From contig JADLBV010000001.1 in assembly GCA_020847545.1 (NCBI GenBank), positions 1 through 64,000 on the forward strand: 64,000 nucleotides of DNA, read 5' to 3'. Shown piece after piece: positions 16,386-26,035 of this stretch; within the stretch, counting starts at the first letter, position 1, and each line of letters begins with the position of its first letter. Source of the DNA: Phycisphaerales bacterium. GTDB lineage: Bacteria; Planctomycetota; Phycisphaerae; Tepidisphaerales; Tepidisphaeraceae. The translations under genes and the position numbers were made by a program. Under the pieces are notes generated by a model. That model worked only from the letters and a program-made list of their open reading frames with translations. It was not told the origin of the DNA and ran no database searches.

Positions 16386-17960
16386 TCATTGCCCGAGCTT
16401 TGACCGTTTTCTTCGGCACAGCAACAGCGCCGGCAACAACATTCCCGCCGACGGTTCGGGCACGGTCAATGTGACCACATCATTGTAAACCCGCCTTTCC
16501 CAGCCGGTGATGGCGCCGTTGGCATCCATCAGCGGGAAGACGTAAACCGGTTCCATGGTGACCTGCCACTGATCGCCACCCATCGGCGTGACATTGATTT
16601 CCATGTGCCCGTAATGCTTGCCGCCGGAGATCAGTTGATTGCCGCTCCAGACTTCCGGCGCATCATCATGCGCCAAAAAGACCTGATACGGATTGGTCAA
16701 CCCCGCCTGCGGCCCGCGCAAACCATCACCGGCGCTGGGCATCACAAAATAATGGATGCCGTTGACGATCGAGTGCTCATACATCTCATCGTGACCGTTC
16801 AAGACAGCGGCCACATCATTTTGCTCAAAAAGCGGCGAATAAATCCGCATCGGCACGCCGGATTGATTGTCATGGCCCGCTCCCGTCCCCGCCGGCCAGC
16901 CGTGCGGACCAACCGAGTATGGGGTGTGATGAAACTGCACAAAGATGATCTGTCCATCCGCCTTCGCATCCGCCAGTTGCGCCGACGCCCAGAGATATTG
17001 CTCCGATCCCATCGCGTAGTCCGGCGCGTTGGTCCCGTTGATGTAATAATTGGTGTCGTTGGCGCTCCCCTGCACGCCCCCATTGCTGGAATCCAGCGTG
17101 ATCAGCGTGACTTTGCCATAATCACGCCGGCTGTATCGTCCTTCCTGCGCCGGATTGCCCGCCCCGTTGGGGGGCGATTCAAAATAGGTGGTGAACTTGG
17201 CGGTGGCATAATTGGACGGCGCGGTGCCATATCCGCCAAACGCCCCCGGCCCGGCGAAATTCTCGTGATTGCCCATCGAGTTCATCAGGGGTACGCGCGA
17301 GGCCAGTGTGCCATAGTCGCCGGAAAAATGCTTCCAGAATTCATCCCAGTCGCGCTGTTCGCCGCCTGATTCCACCAAGTCCCCCGCGATGGAGACAAAA
17401 TTGGGATTGCGCGATGAGACGACGTTCAGGTTCTGGCGCATCCCCGTGGTTTGATCGACGACATATTTCCCATCAGAGTACATCGCCGGCCGAACCACCC
17501 CTGTTGGCACATCCCAAGGCTCCCGTTTGCCGGTCGATTCCGGCTCGGTTTCACTGTCGGCCAGAACCATGAATCGCACCGCCTGGTTGGCGGAGACGGC
17601 CGTGGTCAAGGTGGAATTGAACGAAAATCCGTTCTGATTGACCGAATAATTGTAGGCCGTCGCCGGCGTCAACCCGCTGACCCGCACCGAGTGCATATAA
17701 GGCAACGCCGGATGCGGCCCGTTCGGCTCGGCGCTATAAGGGTTGTAACCCAATGTACTGGCCAGCACCGGCGTTGAATTCAACACCAGCGGCCCACCCG
17801 GTGTCGTGAGCGTCAGCGTGCCGGCGACATTGGAATCCGACAGCCACCGCACCGTCATTTCTGTCGGCGATGGGTTTTGAAGATATGGCAATACCCGAAA
17901 ATCATCGGCATTGGCCGAAGCACAGAAAATCAACCCGCCGCATAATACAAGTCTCTTCAC
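16386..17960 (-). CDS. Secreted purple-acid-phosphatase-like metallophosphoesterase with PEP-CTERM tail
   Basis: The start is taken as GTG 17960 because GGAGGG sits about five bases upstream; an in-frame GTG at 17972 overlaps that site. The 524-residue protein has a signal peptide (MKRLVLCGGLIFCASANA) and a fibronectin-like N-terminal domain (SPTEMTVRWLSDSNVAGTL). The metallophosphoesterase domain shows SIAGDLVESGG, MGNHE, QFHHTPY and NGHDEMYEH. In purple acid phosphatases the last motif is GHxH; here the second His is Glu. The C-terminus is a PEP-CTERM signal (VPEPSAGMLLPALLLCRRKR), predicting exosortase processing and surface retention. Substrate is unknown. Confidence 0.88.
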   Translation of the reverse strand: MKRLVLCGGLIFCASANADDFRVLPYLQNPSPTEMTVRWLSDSNVAGTLTLTTPGGPLVLNSTPVLASTLGYNPYSAEPNGPHPALPYMHSVRVSGLTPATAYNYSVNQNGFSFNSTLTTAVSANQAVRFMVLADSETEPESTGKREPWDVPTGVVRPAMYSDGKYVVDQTTGMRQNLNVVSSRNPNFVSIAGDLVESGGEQRDWDEFWKHFSGDYGTLASRVPLMNSMGNHENFAGPGAFGGYGTAPSNYATAKFTTYFESPPNGAGNPAQEGRYSRRDYGKVTLITLDSSNGGVQGSANDTNYYINGTNAPDYAMGSEQYLWASAQLADAKADGQIIFVQFHHTPYSVGPHGWPAGTGAGHDNQSGVPMRIYSPLFEQNDVAAVLNGHDEMYEHSIVNGIHYFVMPSAGDGLRGPQAGLTNPYQVFLAHDDAPEVWSGNQLISGGKHYGHMEINVTPMGGDQWQVTMEPVYVFPLMDANGAITGWERRVYNDVVTLTVPEPSAGMLLPALLLCRRKRSKLGQ

Positions 17961-17992
17961 AACACCCTCCACGATTTATTAACCCACCCCAT

Positions 17993-18021
17993 ATTATACC
18001 TCATTACACGCAAATTGTTCA
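17993..18021 (-). promoter_or_regulatory. Putative sigma-70-type promoter for the metallophosphatase gene
   Basis: On the minus strand TGAACA (18016-18021) and a perfect TATAAT (17993-17998) are separated by 17 bases. They lie 33 bases before the GTG start, with GGAGGG between. Confidence 0.5.
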
Positions 18022-18083
18022 GTTAATTGCCAAGGATGTTTGCACCGCTTGCCCTGATTTTCGCCTCTGTTACAGTCGCGGTC

Positions 18084-19181
18084 ATGGGTCGTTGGTTGAT
18101 TCTGGTCCTGTTTTTGATGCCGCTGGCGTGCAAACGCAAGCCAAATCCCACGCCGCCGCCACCTGTGCCGGCGGTTTCCATCCCCACGCTGGAGATTCAA
18201 TCCCTGATGCCCCTTTTGCCCGGCCGGCCGACCCATCTGGCCATCGCCGCCCGGCAACAATTTTACTGGGTTCAGGAAACCACCACCGGCGATGACACCG
18301 TTTTTGGCCTCGATTCGCAGATGATCCCCGCCGCCACACCCCTAACAACCGCCAAAATCCTCTCCGAGCTGGGCGCCTCATCCGGCACGGGCAACATCCA
18401 ATCCCTCGCCTGGGCGGATGACCAACTCTATTTTTATTTCATCGGCGGCCAAAGCGCCCGCGTCATCGCCTGTCTGGGCCGATTTTCCCCCTCCACCGGC
18501 CGTCTCCGCATCCTGGCTAACACCGAATCGATCGACCGCGCCACAAGCATGGGGCCATCCCTCGCACTGGCCCGCGGCCAGATCATCGCCACCGACGGCG
18601 CTTGGTGGCTCTGGTTGCGCCACACCGACCGTTCGATTTTTCTTCGCTTCGACCCCGCATCGCTCGCCCCCGCCAGCCCCATCGAATTCCACCAACCTTT
18701 CACCTCCATCCAATCCCCCAATGGCACGCTGGCGATGACACTCCCCCAAATGCACCCCTCGGCCGGCCCTGATGGACGGTTGCTCCTGACCGACCTCCAT
18801 TCCGCCACACTCTGGACCATCGACCGCGCCGGACAGGCGACCATCACTCTTTCATTGGTTGGCCTCTCCGGCGGCCTCTCCACGCCGGTGGTCGATCCCA
18901 AGCTCGGATTTGTCTTTTTCGCCGCCGCCGCCGCCGAGCCTCTGTCCGCCATCACCATCGACCGCATCGCCGAACCGCCCGTGCGAACCTCCTATCCCGC
19001 GCTGTTGATGCTCAGCGCCGATCACTCCAGCACCATCGATCTCCAGCATTTTCATGTCACCGGAAACCTCGACTCTTCCACATTGCGAATCGACCGGCTC
19101 TACCCCGATCCATCCCGACAGGGTTATCTGGCGTATGATTCAACGTCCGGGCATCTGGTTTTGTTGAAGATCAACCAATAG
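18084..19181 (+). CDS. Putative lipoprotein, beta-propeller-like, unknown function
   Basis: ATG 18084 is preferred because it gives a clean lipoprotein signal, MGRWLILVLFLMPLAC, with lipobox PLAC and C16 as acylation site. An in-frame ATG at 18036 would lengthen the N-terminus. The 365-residue protein has a Pro-rich linker (NPTPPPPVPAV) and then repeated beta-rich segments (IQSLAWADDQLYFYFIGG, RLLLTDLHSATLWTIDRAG, GYLAYDSTSGHLVLLKIN). These look like blades of a propeller used for reading or binding. No family can be named. The next gene begins 11 bases downstream and may be co-transcribed. Confidence 0.7.
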   Translation: MGRWLILVLFLMPLACKRKPNPTPPPPVPAVSIPTLEIQSLMPLLPGRPTHLAIAARQQFYWVQETTTGDDTVFGLDSQMIPAATPLTTAKILSELGASSGTGNIQSLAWADDQLYFYFIGGQSARVIACLGRFSPSTGRLRILANTESIDRATSMGPSLALARGQIIATDGAWWLWLRHTDRSIFLRFDPASLAPASPIEFHQPFTSIQSPNGTLAMTLPQMHPSAGPDGRLLLTDLHSATLWTIDRAGQATITLSLVGLSGGLSTPVVDPKLGFVFFAAAAAEPLSAITIDRIAEPPVRTSYPALLMLSADHSSTIDLQHFHVTGNLDSSTLRIDRLYPDPSRQGYLAYDSTSGHLVLLKINQ

Positions 19182-19192
19182 AGGACCATCGC

Positions 19193-20038
19193 ATGAATAT
19201 TTACATCATGACCGATCTCGAAGGGGTCTCCGGCATCAATTCGTGGGACCAGTGCTATCCCCCCAACCGCGACGACCCGGCCTATCGGCAGGCGTTGCGC
19301 CATCTGACCGAGGAGGTCAACGCCGCCGTCGCAGGGGCTTTTGATGGGGGGGCAAAACAGGTCTTTGTCGTCGATGGCCACGGCGTCAATCAAAACGATG
19401 GCTTTGTCAAAGATTTGCTCGACCCCCGCGCCCGCAAAGCCTATATCGCCTCACGCAATCCCCTGCGATTTGAAGCACTTGATGAATCCATCTCGGCGGT
19501 TGCCATGATCGGCCAGCACGCCATGGCCGGCACAATCAACGGATTTCTCGACCACACGCAAAATCCCAAGACCATCTGCCGATTCATCATCAATGGCCAG
19601 GAACATGGCGAACTCAGTCAACTCGCCATGTACGCCGGCGCGCTGAACATTCCGATGGTTTATGCTTCAGGCGATGAGGCGCTCTGCGTTGAAGCCCGAC
19701 GAATCATCCCCGGCATCGCCACCACCCCCACCAAGCGGGGCACCGGATGGGCCACCTGCGAGTTATACGACCCGGCCGAGGTGCGCCAAAACATCCGCCG
19801 GGATTTTGCCAATATCCTGCGCGACAAAAAATCATGGCCCGCGCCATTGCGCACCACCCTCCCCATCGAAAAGACCATCGAATGGGCATGGAGCGAATTC
19901 GCCGACACCATTTGCCGAATTCCCAACGTCCAGCGTCCACACGCCCGCTCCACCCGCTGGTGGATCGACAACCCGCTGGACATGTTCGATTATCCCAATG
20001 AAAACTGGCATCCGATACCACCGCCGGCCCGACCCTGA
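19193..20038 (+). CDS. M55-family D-aminopeptidase (DppA-like)
   Basis: DppA-type enzymes are zinc-dependent peptidases that release D-amino acids from small peptides. The 281-residue protein has the expected zinc ligands: D8 and E10 in TDLEGVSG, H63 in VDGHG, H109 in GQHAMAG and the glutamate in GQEHGE (137-140). H121 in FLDHT fits the position of the proposed catalytic His of B. subtilis DppA. Length is normal. It starts with GAGG upstream and is followed 12 bases later by thiL, so it may be part of a short operon, though the functions are unrelated. A role in recycling cell-wall D-amino-acid peptides is inference. Confidence 0.9.
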   Translation: MNIYIMTDLEGVSGINSWDQCYPPNRDDPAYRQALRHLTEEVNAAVAGAFDGGAKQVFVVDGHGVNQNDGFVKDLLDPRARKAYIASRNPLRFEALDESISAVAMIGQHAMAGTINGFLDHTQNPKTICRFIINGQEHGELSQLAMYAGALNIPMVYASGDEALCVEARRIIPGIATTPTKRGTGWATCELYDPAEVRQNIRRDFANILRDKKSWPAPLRTTLPIEKTIEWAWSEFADTICRIPNVQRPHARSTRWWIDNPLDMFDYPNENWHPIPPPARP

Positions 20039-20050
20039 TAAATTATCCCC

Positions 20051-20938
20051 ATGCCCGATGAATCGGACTTCATCGACTGGATACGCTCCCAGCAAACCCA
20101 CGCCGCGCATGTGCTGCTGCCTGCGGGGGATGATCTGGCCATCCTGCGCTGGCCGGCCGATGACCTGCTGATCGCCGGCGTCGATCAGGTGCTCGATGGG
20201 GTTCATTTTGATTCCAAACAGCACAATCCCCGTTCTATCGGCCAAAAGGTGATGAATCGCAATCTCTCCGACTGTGCCGCCATGGCGTGCCTGCCCGTGG
20301 CCGCTCTGGCCACCGTCGCCTTGCCGTCCGGTTCCAACCTCAGTTATGCCAAGGAGTTATATCTGGGCCTCAAAGCCGCCGCCGACCCCTTTGATTGTGC
20401 CATCATCGGCGGTGACACCGCCTCCTGGCCACACCCGCTGGCTTTCACCGTCACCATCCTCGCGCGCTCGGCCGGCATCCAACCCATCACCCGCGGACAT
20501 GCCAAGGCGGGCGACAACATCTACATTACCGGCCCGCTGGGCGGCTCCATCCTGGGCCGACACATGACCTTCTCCCCCCGCGTCCACGAAGCCCGCGAAC
20601 TGGCTACCCATTATCCTCTGACCGCCATGATCGACCTCTCCGATGGCCTGTCGCGCGACCTGGACCACATCTGCCGACAAAGCGGCGTCGGCGCAATCGT
20701 TGATTCAACATTGATCCCCATCCATCCCGATGCGGTTGAATTATCCCGGCAAGATCACCGCCCACCCCTGCAACACGCACTGCACGATGGTGAGGATTAC
20801 GAATTGCTCTTCACCTGCGCCGGCCCGTGCGACCGCGCCATCCGCATCGGACAAATCACCACCGGCCAGGGTGTGCAACTGCGTACCGACCAAGGGCTTG
20901 AACCCCTGCCGACGCTCGGTTGGCAACACCGGCTGTGA
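20051..20938 (+). CDS. thiL: Thiamine-monophosphate kinase
   Basis: ThiL phosphorylates thiamine monophosphate to thiamine diphosphate using ATP. The 295-residue protein has the AIR-synthase-like fold's conserved segments: LLPAGDDLAIL (22-32, Mg/ATP binding), GVDQVLDGVHF, MNRNLSDCAAMA, GGDTASW and AMIDLSDGLSRDLDHIC. GEDYELLFTC lies in the C-terminal domain. Length is slightly short of the usual 310-330, but all main motifs are present. It sits between the DppA-like gene and tsaE with gaps of 12 and 5 bases. Confidence 0.93.
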   Translation: MPDESDFIDWIRSQQTHAAHVLLPAGDDLAILRWPADDLLIAGVDQVLDGVHFDSKQHNPRSIGQKVMNRNLSDCAAMACLPVAALATVALPSGSNLSYAKELYLGLKAAADPFDCAIIGGDTASWPHPLAFTVTILARSAGIQPITRGHAKAGDNIYITGPLGGSILGRHMTFSPRVHEARELATHYPLTAMIDLSDGLSRDLDHICRQSGVGAIVDSTLIPIHPDAVELSRQDHRPPLQHALHDGEDYELLFTCAGPCDRAIRIGQITTGQGVQLRTDQGLEPLPTLGWQHRL

Positions 20939-20943
20939 CTCCC

Positions 20944-21372
20944 ATGCCAACCACCTTTGATTCCCATTCCGTTGACCAAACCGAACAGATCGCCGCCAAT
21001 CTGGCCCTCAACTTGCGCCCCGGCGACTGCATCGCATTGAATGGTGACCTGGGAGCCGGCAAAACCCAGTTTGTCCGAGGATTGGTCCGCGCCTATGGAG
21101 GCCACGAACGCGCCGTCAGCAGCCCCACGTTTGTTCTCTTAAATGTCTACCCCACCCCGCGCGGCCCGGTCTTTCATCTCGACGCCTACCGCATCAGCGG
21201 CCCGGCCGACCTTGAAGCCCTCGGATTTGAAGAATTGCTCCAACAACAAGGCCTGGTCGTCGTCGAATGGGCTTCGCGGGTCCAATCGCTGCTCCCACCG
21301 GCCACCATTCACATCACCCTGACTCCCACATCGTCCAATTCCCGACGAATTGAAATATTTAGGCCAGATTGA
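20944..21372 (+). CDS. tsaE: tRNA threonylcarbamoyladenosine synthesis ATPase TsaE
   Basis: TsaE works with TsaB and TsaD to make the t6A modification at position 37 of ANN-decoding tRNAs. The 142-residue protein carries a Walker A motif GDLGAGKT (34-41), then SSPTFVLLNVY, FHLDAYRISG, LGFEELL and VVVEWASRV, the family's signature series. ATG 20944 gives the normal family length; the upstream extension in the same frame overlaps thiL and is not needed. It lies five bases after the thiL stop. Confidence 0.95.
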   Translation: MPTTFDSHSVDQTEQIAANLALNLRPGDCIALNGDLGAGKTQFVRGLVRAYGGHERAVSSPTFVLLNVYPTPRGPVFHLDAYRISGPADLEALGFEELLQQQGLVVVEWASRVQSLLPPATIHITLTPTSSNSRRIEIFRPD

Positions 21373-21490
21373 CCGGACTTCCGCAATGGGACACCCAAAT
21401 CTGATGCTCAACCCATGTCAATGGGTGACTCAAATTATTGAAGCGTATATAGTCTGATGGCCCTGTTTGCCAAAAGGAGAAGCTGCAACG

Positions 21491-22576
21491 ATGAGTGGCC
21501 GGATTGAATCATTGGATCGTAATTTGGCGCCGGTTGCCGTGACGGGTGATCAGGCGTGGTATGACATTCTTGGTTTTGGGTTGGAAGGGCGCGGGTTTGC
21601 GGATGTGCTGACGCCGTTTGATCGGCTGCCGGCCAAGGCACAACCTGTTGTTTCGCAGCATGTCTGGGCGCTTGGCATGCATTCGGCCGGGTTGTGCGCG
21701 CGGTTTGTCACCGACGCCACAAGCCTGTCGGTTCGCTGGTCGTTGCGTGAGGATTTGCAAGCCATGCCGCACATGGCCGCAACCGGCCAGGCGGGCATTG
21801 ATCTGTATGTTCGGGTCAATGGCCAATGGCGCTGCCAGGCAACCGCCAGACCATATCAGCCCCGCCACAACCAGGAGATGCTGATCCGCGACGACTCGCC
21901 GATGACGCCGGGAAGGCGGGAATTTCTGCTCTATCTGCCCCTCTACAGCGGCGTGGAAAGCGTGAGCGTCGGCGTGCCGAAAGGGGCTGTGATTCAACCC
22001 GCACCGCCATGGCCGAAGGAGAGGGCACAACCCATCTGCTTTTATGGCACCTCCATTGTTCATGGTGGATGCGCTTCGCGGCCGGGAATGGCTTATCCGG
22101 CGATATTGGGCCGGTGGCTGGATCGGCCGGCCATCAACCTAGGATTTTCCGGAAATGGAAAGGCGGAGGTTGAATTGGCGCAATTGTTGTCGGAAATTGA
22201 TGCCGCGGTTTATGTGATTGATCCCCTGCCCAATCTGATGAGCGACCAAGTGGCCGAGCGAATAACGGCTTTTGTGAAAACGCTGCGGCAACACCGCCCC
22301 ACCACGCCGATTGTTCTGGTGGAAAGCATCACCTATCAACAAGGGGACCGGCCACCAATGACCGTGGCGCGATCGCGTGACAGCAACCGCGCGCTGCGCG
22401 AGTCATTTGAGCAATTGCAGTCGGCGGGGATCGGCCGGCTTCATTATATACCGACCACCAACCTGCTGGGCGATGATGGTGAGGGAACTGTGGATGGCAC
22501 ACACCCCACCGATCTGGGTTTTTACCGCATGGCGCAGGGCATGTTGCCGACCTTGCAAGCCATCCTCGATCATTGA
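21491..22576 (+). CDS. SGNH/GDSL-family hydrolase, two-domain
   Basis: The 361-residue protein has an N-terminal beta-sandwich-like domain (about 1-175). The C-terminal SGNH esterase domain shows block I FYGTSIVHGG (nucleophile S188), block II-like NLGFSGNG (G220, N222) and block V DGTHPTDLGF (D335, H338). This layout matches SsfX3-type hydrolases that deacylate carbohydrates. No signal peptide is seen. AAAAGGAG lies about 11 bases before ATG 21491. The gene is convergent with the GH78 gene (13 bases apart) at the end of cluster A, so a role in removing acyl groups from sugars is likely by context. Confidence 0.85.
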   Translation: MSGRIESLDRNLAPVAVTGDQAWYDILGFGLEGRGFADVLTPFDRLPAKAQPVVSQHVWALGMHSAGLCARFVTDATSLSVRWSLREDLQAMPHMAATGQAGIDLYVRVNGQWRCQATARPYQPRHNQEMLIRDDSPMTPGRREFLLYLPLYSGVESVSVGVPKGAVIQPAPPWPKERAQPICFYGTSIVHGGCASRPGMAYPAILGRWLDRPAINLGFSGNGKAEVELAQLLSEIDAAVYVIDPLPNLMSDQVAERITAFVKTLRQHRPTTPIVLVESITYQQGDRPPMTVARSRDSNRALRESFEQLQSAGIGRLHYIPTTNLLGDDGEGTVDGTHPTDLGFYRMAQGMLPTLQAILDH

Positions 22577-22589
22577 CCGAAATGAATGG

Positions 22590-24920
22590 TCAGCCGTCCA
22601 ATTTCACCGAAGAAAGGGATGGATCGACAATGATTTCAATGTCGGATGGGCGATCCAACCGCATTTTGCCTGGCTGAAGGTGTAATTGGACTTTGCCGGC
22701 CGGTGTTGGGAGCGTCCCTTTTATTTCATACAAGGGAAGGCACGGCCGATGGTGGAGTTTTTTCATGCCAGGCTCCAGTGGTTTGAGACCCAGGCCATAG
22801 GCTCCATAAAAATAGGCCGGAATGGCCGACCACCCGTGGCACAGGCTGCCGGCATGATGGAAATCCCAGCCGCCGGCGCGGGTTTCCCAGAAGGTGGTGG
22901 CGCCGCTGAAGACCATCGCCGACCAGATGCGGGCGATGTCGCTCAGGACAAATTCGCCGTTGGCCGCATCCATCATCAGGGCTTCGTATTTGTACAACGA
23001 CTGGCTGAGTGTCGCCGCAACCCATCCATTGTTTGGGTCCATCAGTTTTTGTTGCAAGGGTCGATGCGATTCGACATCCAATTCGGCCAGCAACGCCAGC
23101 GCCTGGGTCAATTCCGCAAAATGATCGGGTGTGTGATCGCCCTGATAGGTGCGATAGGCCTGGTGTGAATCATCCCAGAACGCCCGCCGGGCGGACACGC
23201 GCAGCGATTGCGCGGCCTCCAGGCATTCATCGGCAACATCCGCATGGCCGATGCGTCCGGCCATGTTCGCCACCGACCGCAGTGCGAGGATCAGAAAACA
23301 ATTCAATGGCGTATCAAATCGGGTTTGCCGCACGGGGATCGGGGCATATGTTCGCGGGTCCGTCCCATCCAGGCCGACCGCCCAGTCGTAAAATTGCCAG
23401 TGGCGTTTGCCGGTCGGGCATGGGAACAATCCATCGATCCGCGTGGCCAGAAACGTCCGGATCATCCGTATCATTTGCGGCATCTGGCGGGCGATGAATT
23501 CCCGGTCGCCACTGTACATCAGGTAATCGTTCATCCCCAAAAACCACGTCAGCGTGAAACTGGGGATGGTCAATTCAAATTTCATCGGCGCGCACAATTC
23601 CAGATACCCATCGGGGCCAATGGTGCGGCCGAGCAATTCGAGGCTGGCGCGGGCGAAGTTGTAATTGCCAAAGACGTAATATCCGCACAGCATCTGGTTG
23701 CGCGAGTCGTTGGCATACAGGGCCTGTTCGCGCCAGGGGCAGTCTTCGTAATGCTCGTGCATGCACAGATGCAGGGTGCGGCGGGAGAGTTCCCAGATGC
23801 GGTTGTGCAATGAATCCGAACTGTGAAACGCGCCGGCTTCATCAACAGGAAATTCGGCCGGGATCAGCCCCGCACCGATCAATTCCACCGGCCCGGTCAT
23901 CGCGGTCAGATGCAACTGAAGATACCGCCCGGCATAACGGTCGATGTGGTGCGTGAATGTTTGCCGGCCGGCACGGGCGACATATCGGCTGGCGAAATTG
24001 CGGCCCCCCACATGGGCACGCACGCGCAGGTCATCCAGATGTTCGCCAATGACGATGTCGATAATGCAGCCGTTTTCAGTTGAGATTTCCAGTGAAACAA
24101 ACCCGCATTCCTCGCGTCCCAGGTCGATCACCAGATAGGCGCCATCCACATCGTGCAGGTGATCGGTGTTGATTTTCACCGGAAGCATGGCCGCGGTGGA
24201 AATGGGTGGCTGGCCTTCAAACAATTCCCAGCTTCGTCGGGCGGACAAATAATCCTGCTGCATCTGTTCGGCCAAGGTCCGATCGGCCGCGCCGGCGCGT
24301 TTCAGAAGTCCCTGGGCGATGATCGATCCACCTCGCAATGCCTTGGGTTCCAGCATCGGAACCGGCCGGGAAACAGGCTGAATTTCCGATTCACCCAATG
24401 TCGAAGGCCGCCAATCCGGTTTGATGGAATAATTCAATTCCCGCCAATCATCCTCCTGACGGGCATCAAAATGAAATGTGAATCCGCGCTGGGGGGTGAT
24501 GCGTTCGGTCAGTTCCGGCCGATACGCCGACGACGGCCGACAGTATGTTTTATCATCACTGGCCGCGATCACCCGCTGATCCGTTTGCAACTCATACCAG
24601 ACCCCCGCATCGCCGAGAAGATACGAAAAATGGTCGATCCCGCAGTAATAAACCAGCAATGCCAGAACATTCCGCCCGATACGCAGATGGGGTTTGAGAT
24701 CGATCCGGCTGAAGGTGCGCGCATCGGGAAAATCGGTGAACTGCCCTGTGCCCAGAAATACCCCGTTCAGCCACGCCACGAAATTGCTGTCGGCGCTGAG
24801 GCGCAATTCCGCCATTGCCGGGAACGATTCCACGTTGAATTCACGACGGAATTGCGCATATCGATTGGGCCGGGCAGCATCCGGTCCATCCAGCCATATC
24901 CAGCGGGCACGATTCATCAC
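22590..24920 (-). CDS. GH78-like alpha-L-rhamnosidase
   Basis: GH78 enzymes release terminal alpha-L-rhamnose. The 776-residue protein starts with a carbohydrate-binding-like domain (RARWIWLDGPD, FVAWLNGVFLG) and has an (alpha/alpha)6 barrel. The barrel carries EDCPWREQALYANDSRNQM near 390, matching the family motif with the general-acid glutamate. WQFYDWAVGLD, a segment rich in FDTPLNCFLILAL and a C-terminal beta-sandwich (GKVQLHLQPGKM) follow. No signal peptide is apparent, suggesting action on imported oligosaccharides. It is the last gene of the cluster A operon, 71 bases after the oxidoreductase. Confidence 0.85.
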   Translation of the reverse strand: MMNRARWIWLDGPDAARPNRYAQFRREFNVESFPAMAELRLSADSNFVAWLNGVFLGTGQFTDFPDARTFSRIDLKPHLRIGRNVLALLVYYCGIDHFSYLLGDAGVWYELQTDQRVIAASDDKTYCRPSSAYRPELTERITPQRGFTFHFDARQEDDWRELNYSIKPDWRPSTLGESEIQPVSRPVPMLEPKALRGGSIIAQGLLKRAGAADRTLAEQMQQDYLSARRSWELFEGQPPISTAAMLPVKINTDHLHDVDGAYLVIDLGREECGFVSLEISTENGCIIDIVIGEHLDDLRVRAHVGGRNFASRYVARAGRQTFTHHIDRYAGRYLQLHLTAMTGPVELIGAGLIPAEFPVDEAGAFHSSDSLHNRIWELSRRTLHLCMHEHYEDCPWREQALYANDSRNQMLCGYYVFGNYNFARASLELLGRTIGPDGYLELCAPMKFELTIPSFTLTWFLGMNDYLMYSGDREFIARQMPQMIRMIRTFLATRIDGLFPCPTGKRHWQFYDWAVGLDGTDPRTYAPIPVRQTRFDTPLNCFLILALRSVANMAGRIGHADVADECLEAAQSLRVSARRAFWDDSHQAYRTYQGDHTPDHFAELTQALALLAELDVESHRPLQQKLMDPNNGWVAATLSQSLYKYEALMMDAANGEFVLSDIARIWSAMVFSGATTFWETRAGGWDFHHAGSLCHGWSAIPAYFYGAYGLGLKPLEPGMKKLHHRPCLPLYEIKGTLPTPAGKVQLHLQPGKMRLDRPSDIEIIVDPSLSSVKLDG

Positions 24921-24991
24921 ATCGAATGTATCCGCGAGACTTTGCCTTGGCCAATTGATACCGATACTGATGCATCATGTGGCGATTGGTC

Positions 24992-26026
24992 TCAATCGGC
25001 GGCCGGCAATGGCTGGGGTTGGATGGCCGCATCCACGGCCTGCCATTGGCCGCTGTGGGCGCTTTTCTCGGCGGCGGCCAATGCCGCGGTGCTGAGGGCG
25101 GAGCGGGAATAGGGCATCGGCCAGATGGCTTTTTTGTTGATGGCGTCGATAAATGTGTGGATTTCCATGCGATAGGCCTCTTCCAACACCTCGCCGATGG
25201 CCCCCAGGCGCAACTGATCGCGCACATCCGGGTTTTTGAATTCTCGTTCGATGATGCCGCTCATCACGTCAAAGCGGATCATGCCGTTGTGGCCATAACA
25301 GATGCCCCGACGGGCTTCGGCCGGGCACCCCATCAGCACCGTCAATTGGGCCGATGCGCCATTGTCGAGCACCATCTGCAAGGCCCATAAATCCTCCATC
25401 TTGTCGGGCAGATCGCCGCGCTGGGCCACCGTGCCGGCGGCCGAGCGGGGATATCCAAACAGATCGTTGAGATAGAGCAGTTCAAAGGGGACCATCTCGC
25501 GTGCGGCGGCGGTGGCGCGGTTGCGGGCGTAATATTCCTTTCCCTCGCCGGGGTGCCAGTTGGGTTGATAGGTGGACAGGAGCATCTGATAGCCGTGCAG
25601 CGTCCCCAGTTCCTGTTGAATGAGTCGTTTCAGCTCCCTGATCACCGGCAGAAAGCCCATGGAACAGGAGGCGGCGCTGACCAGCTTTTTTTGTGCGGAG
25701 ATCGATTCCACATGGGCCGGGTCGACCGTCCAGATGTTGGCCTCGCTGAAATGGTGCAGACCCTGTCGCAATGCCAGTTCGACAAGCTCGGCGTGCTGGT
25801 CGGGCGGTGTGGAAATCACCAGCGCGGCCGGCCGCCAATCCAGTGCGGATTTGAGTGAATCAAAGGTGCGAACGCCAAACGTGCCGGCCGCCTGATCGCG
25901 GCGATCCGCCCGCAAATCGAGTAGACCCACGCTGACATCCCCCCTGGCCGACAAATCACGCATCCGCCGACGACCCATCGAGCCGCCACCGATGACCAAT
26001 ACCTTCATCCGATCCGATTGTGACAT
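24992..26026 (-). CDS. Gfo/Idh/MocA-family oxidoreductase
   Basis: This family oxidises or reduces sugars with NAD(P). The 344-residue protein has a Rossmann motif VLVIGGGSMGRRRM (9-22) and the DxR-type second strand (LLDLRADRR). The substrate domain includes GTLHGYQMLLSTYQPNWHPG. Where typical members have the catalytic EKP triad (after LxxGxH), this protein reads HHFSEANIW, so the conserved lysine is absent and activity may differ. It is embedded between the sialidase-like gene (9 bases upstream) and GH78, so a sugar substrate is likely; its identity cannot be told. Confidence 0.85.
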   Translation of the reverse strand: MSQSDRMKVLVIGGGSMGRRRMRDLSARGDVSVGLLDLRADRRDQAAGTFGVRTFDSLKSALDWRPAALVISTPPDQHAELVELALRQGLHHFSEANIWTVDPAHVESISAQKKLVSAASCSMGFLPVIRELKRLIQQELGTLHGYQMLLSTYQPNWHPGEGKEYYARNRATAAAREMVPFELLYLNDLFGYPRSAAGTVAQRGDLPDKMEDLWALQMVLDNGASAQLTVLMGCPAEARRGICYGHNGMIRFDVMSGIIEREFKNPDVRDQLRLGAIGEVLEEAYRMEIHTFIDAINKKAIWPMPYSRSALSTAALAAAEKSAHSGQWQAVDAAIQPQPLPAAD

Positions 26027-26035
26027 AACAAATCC

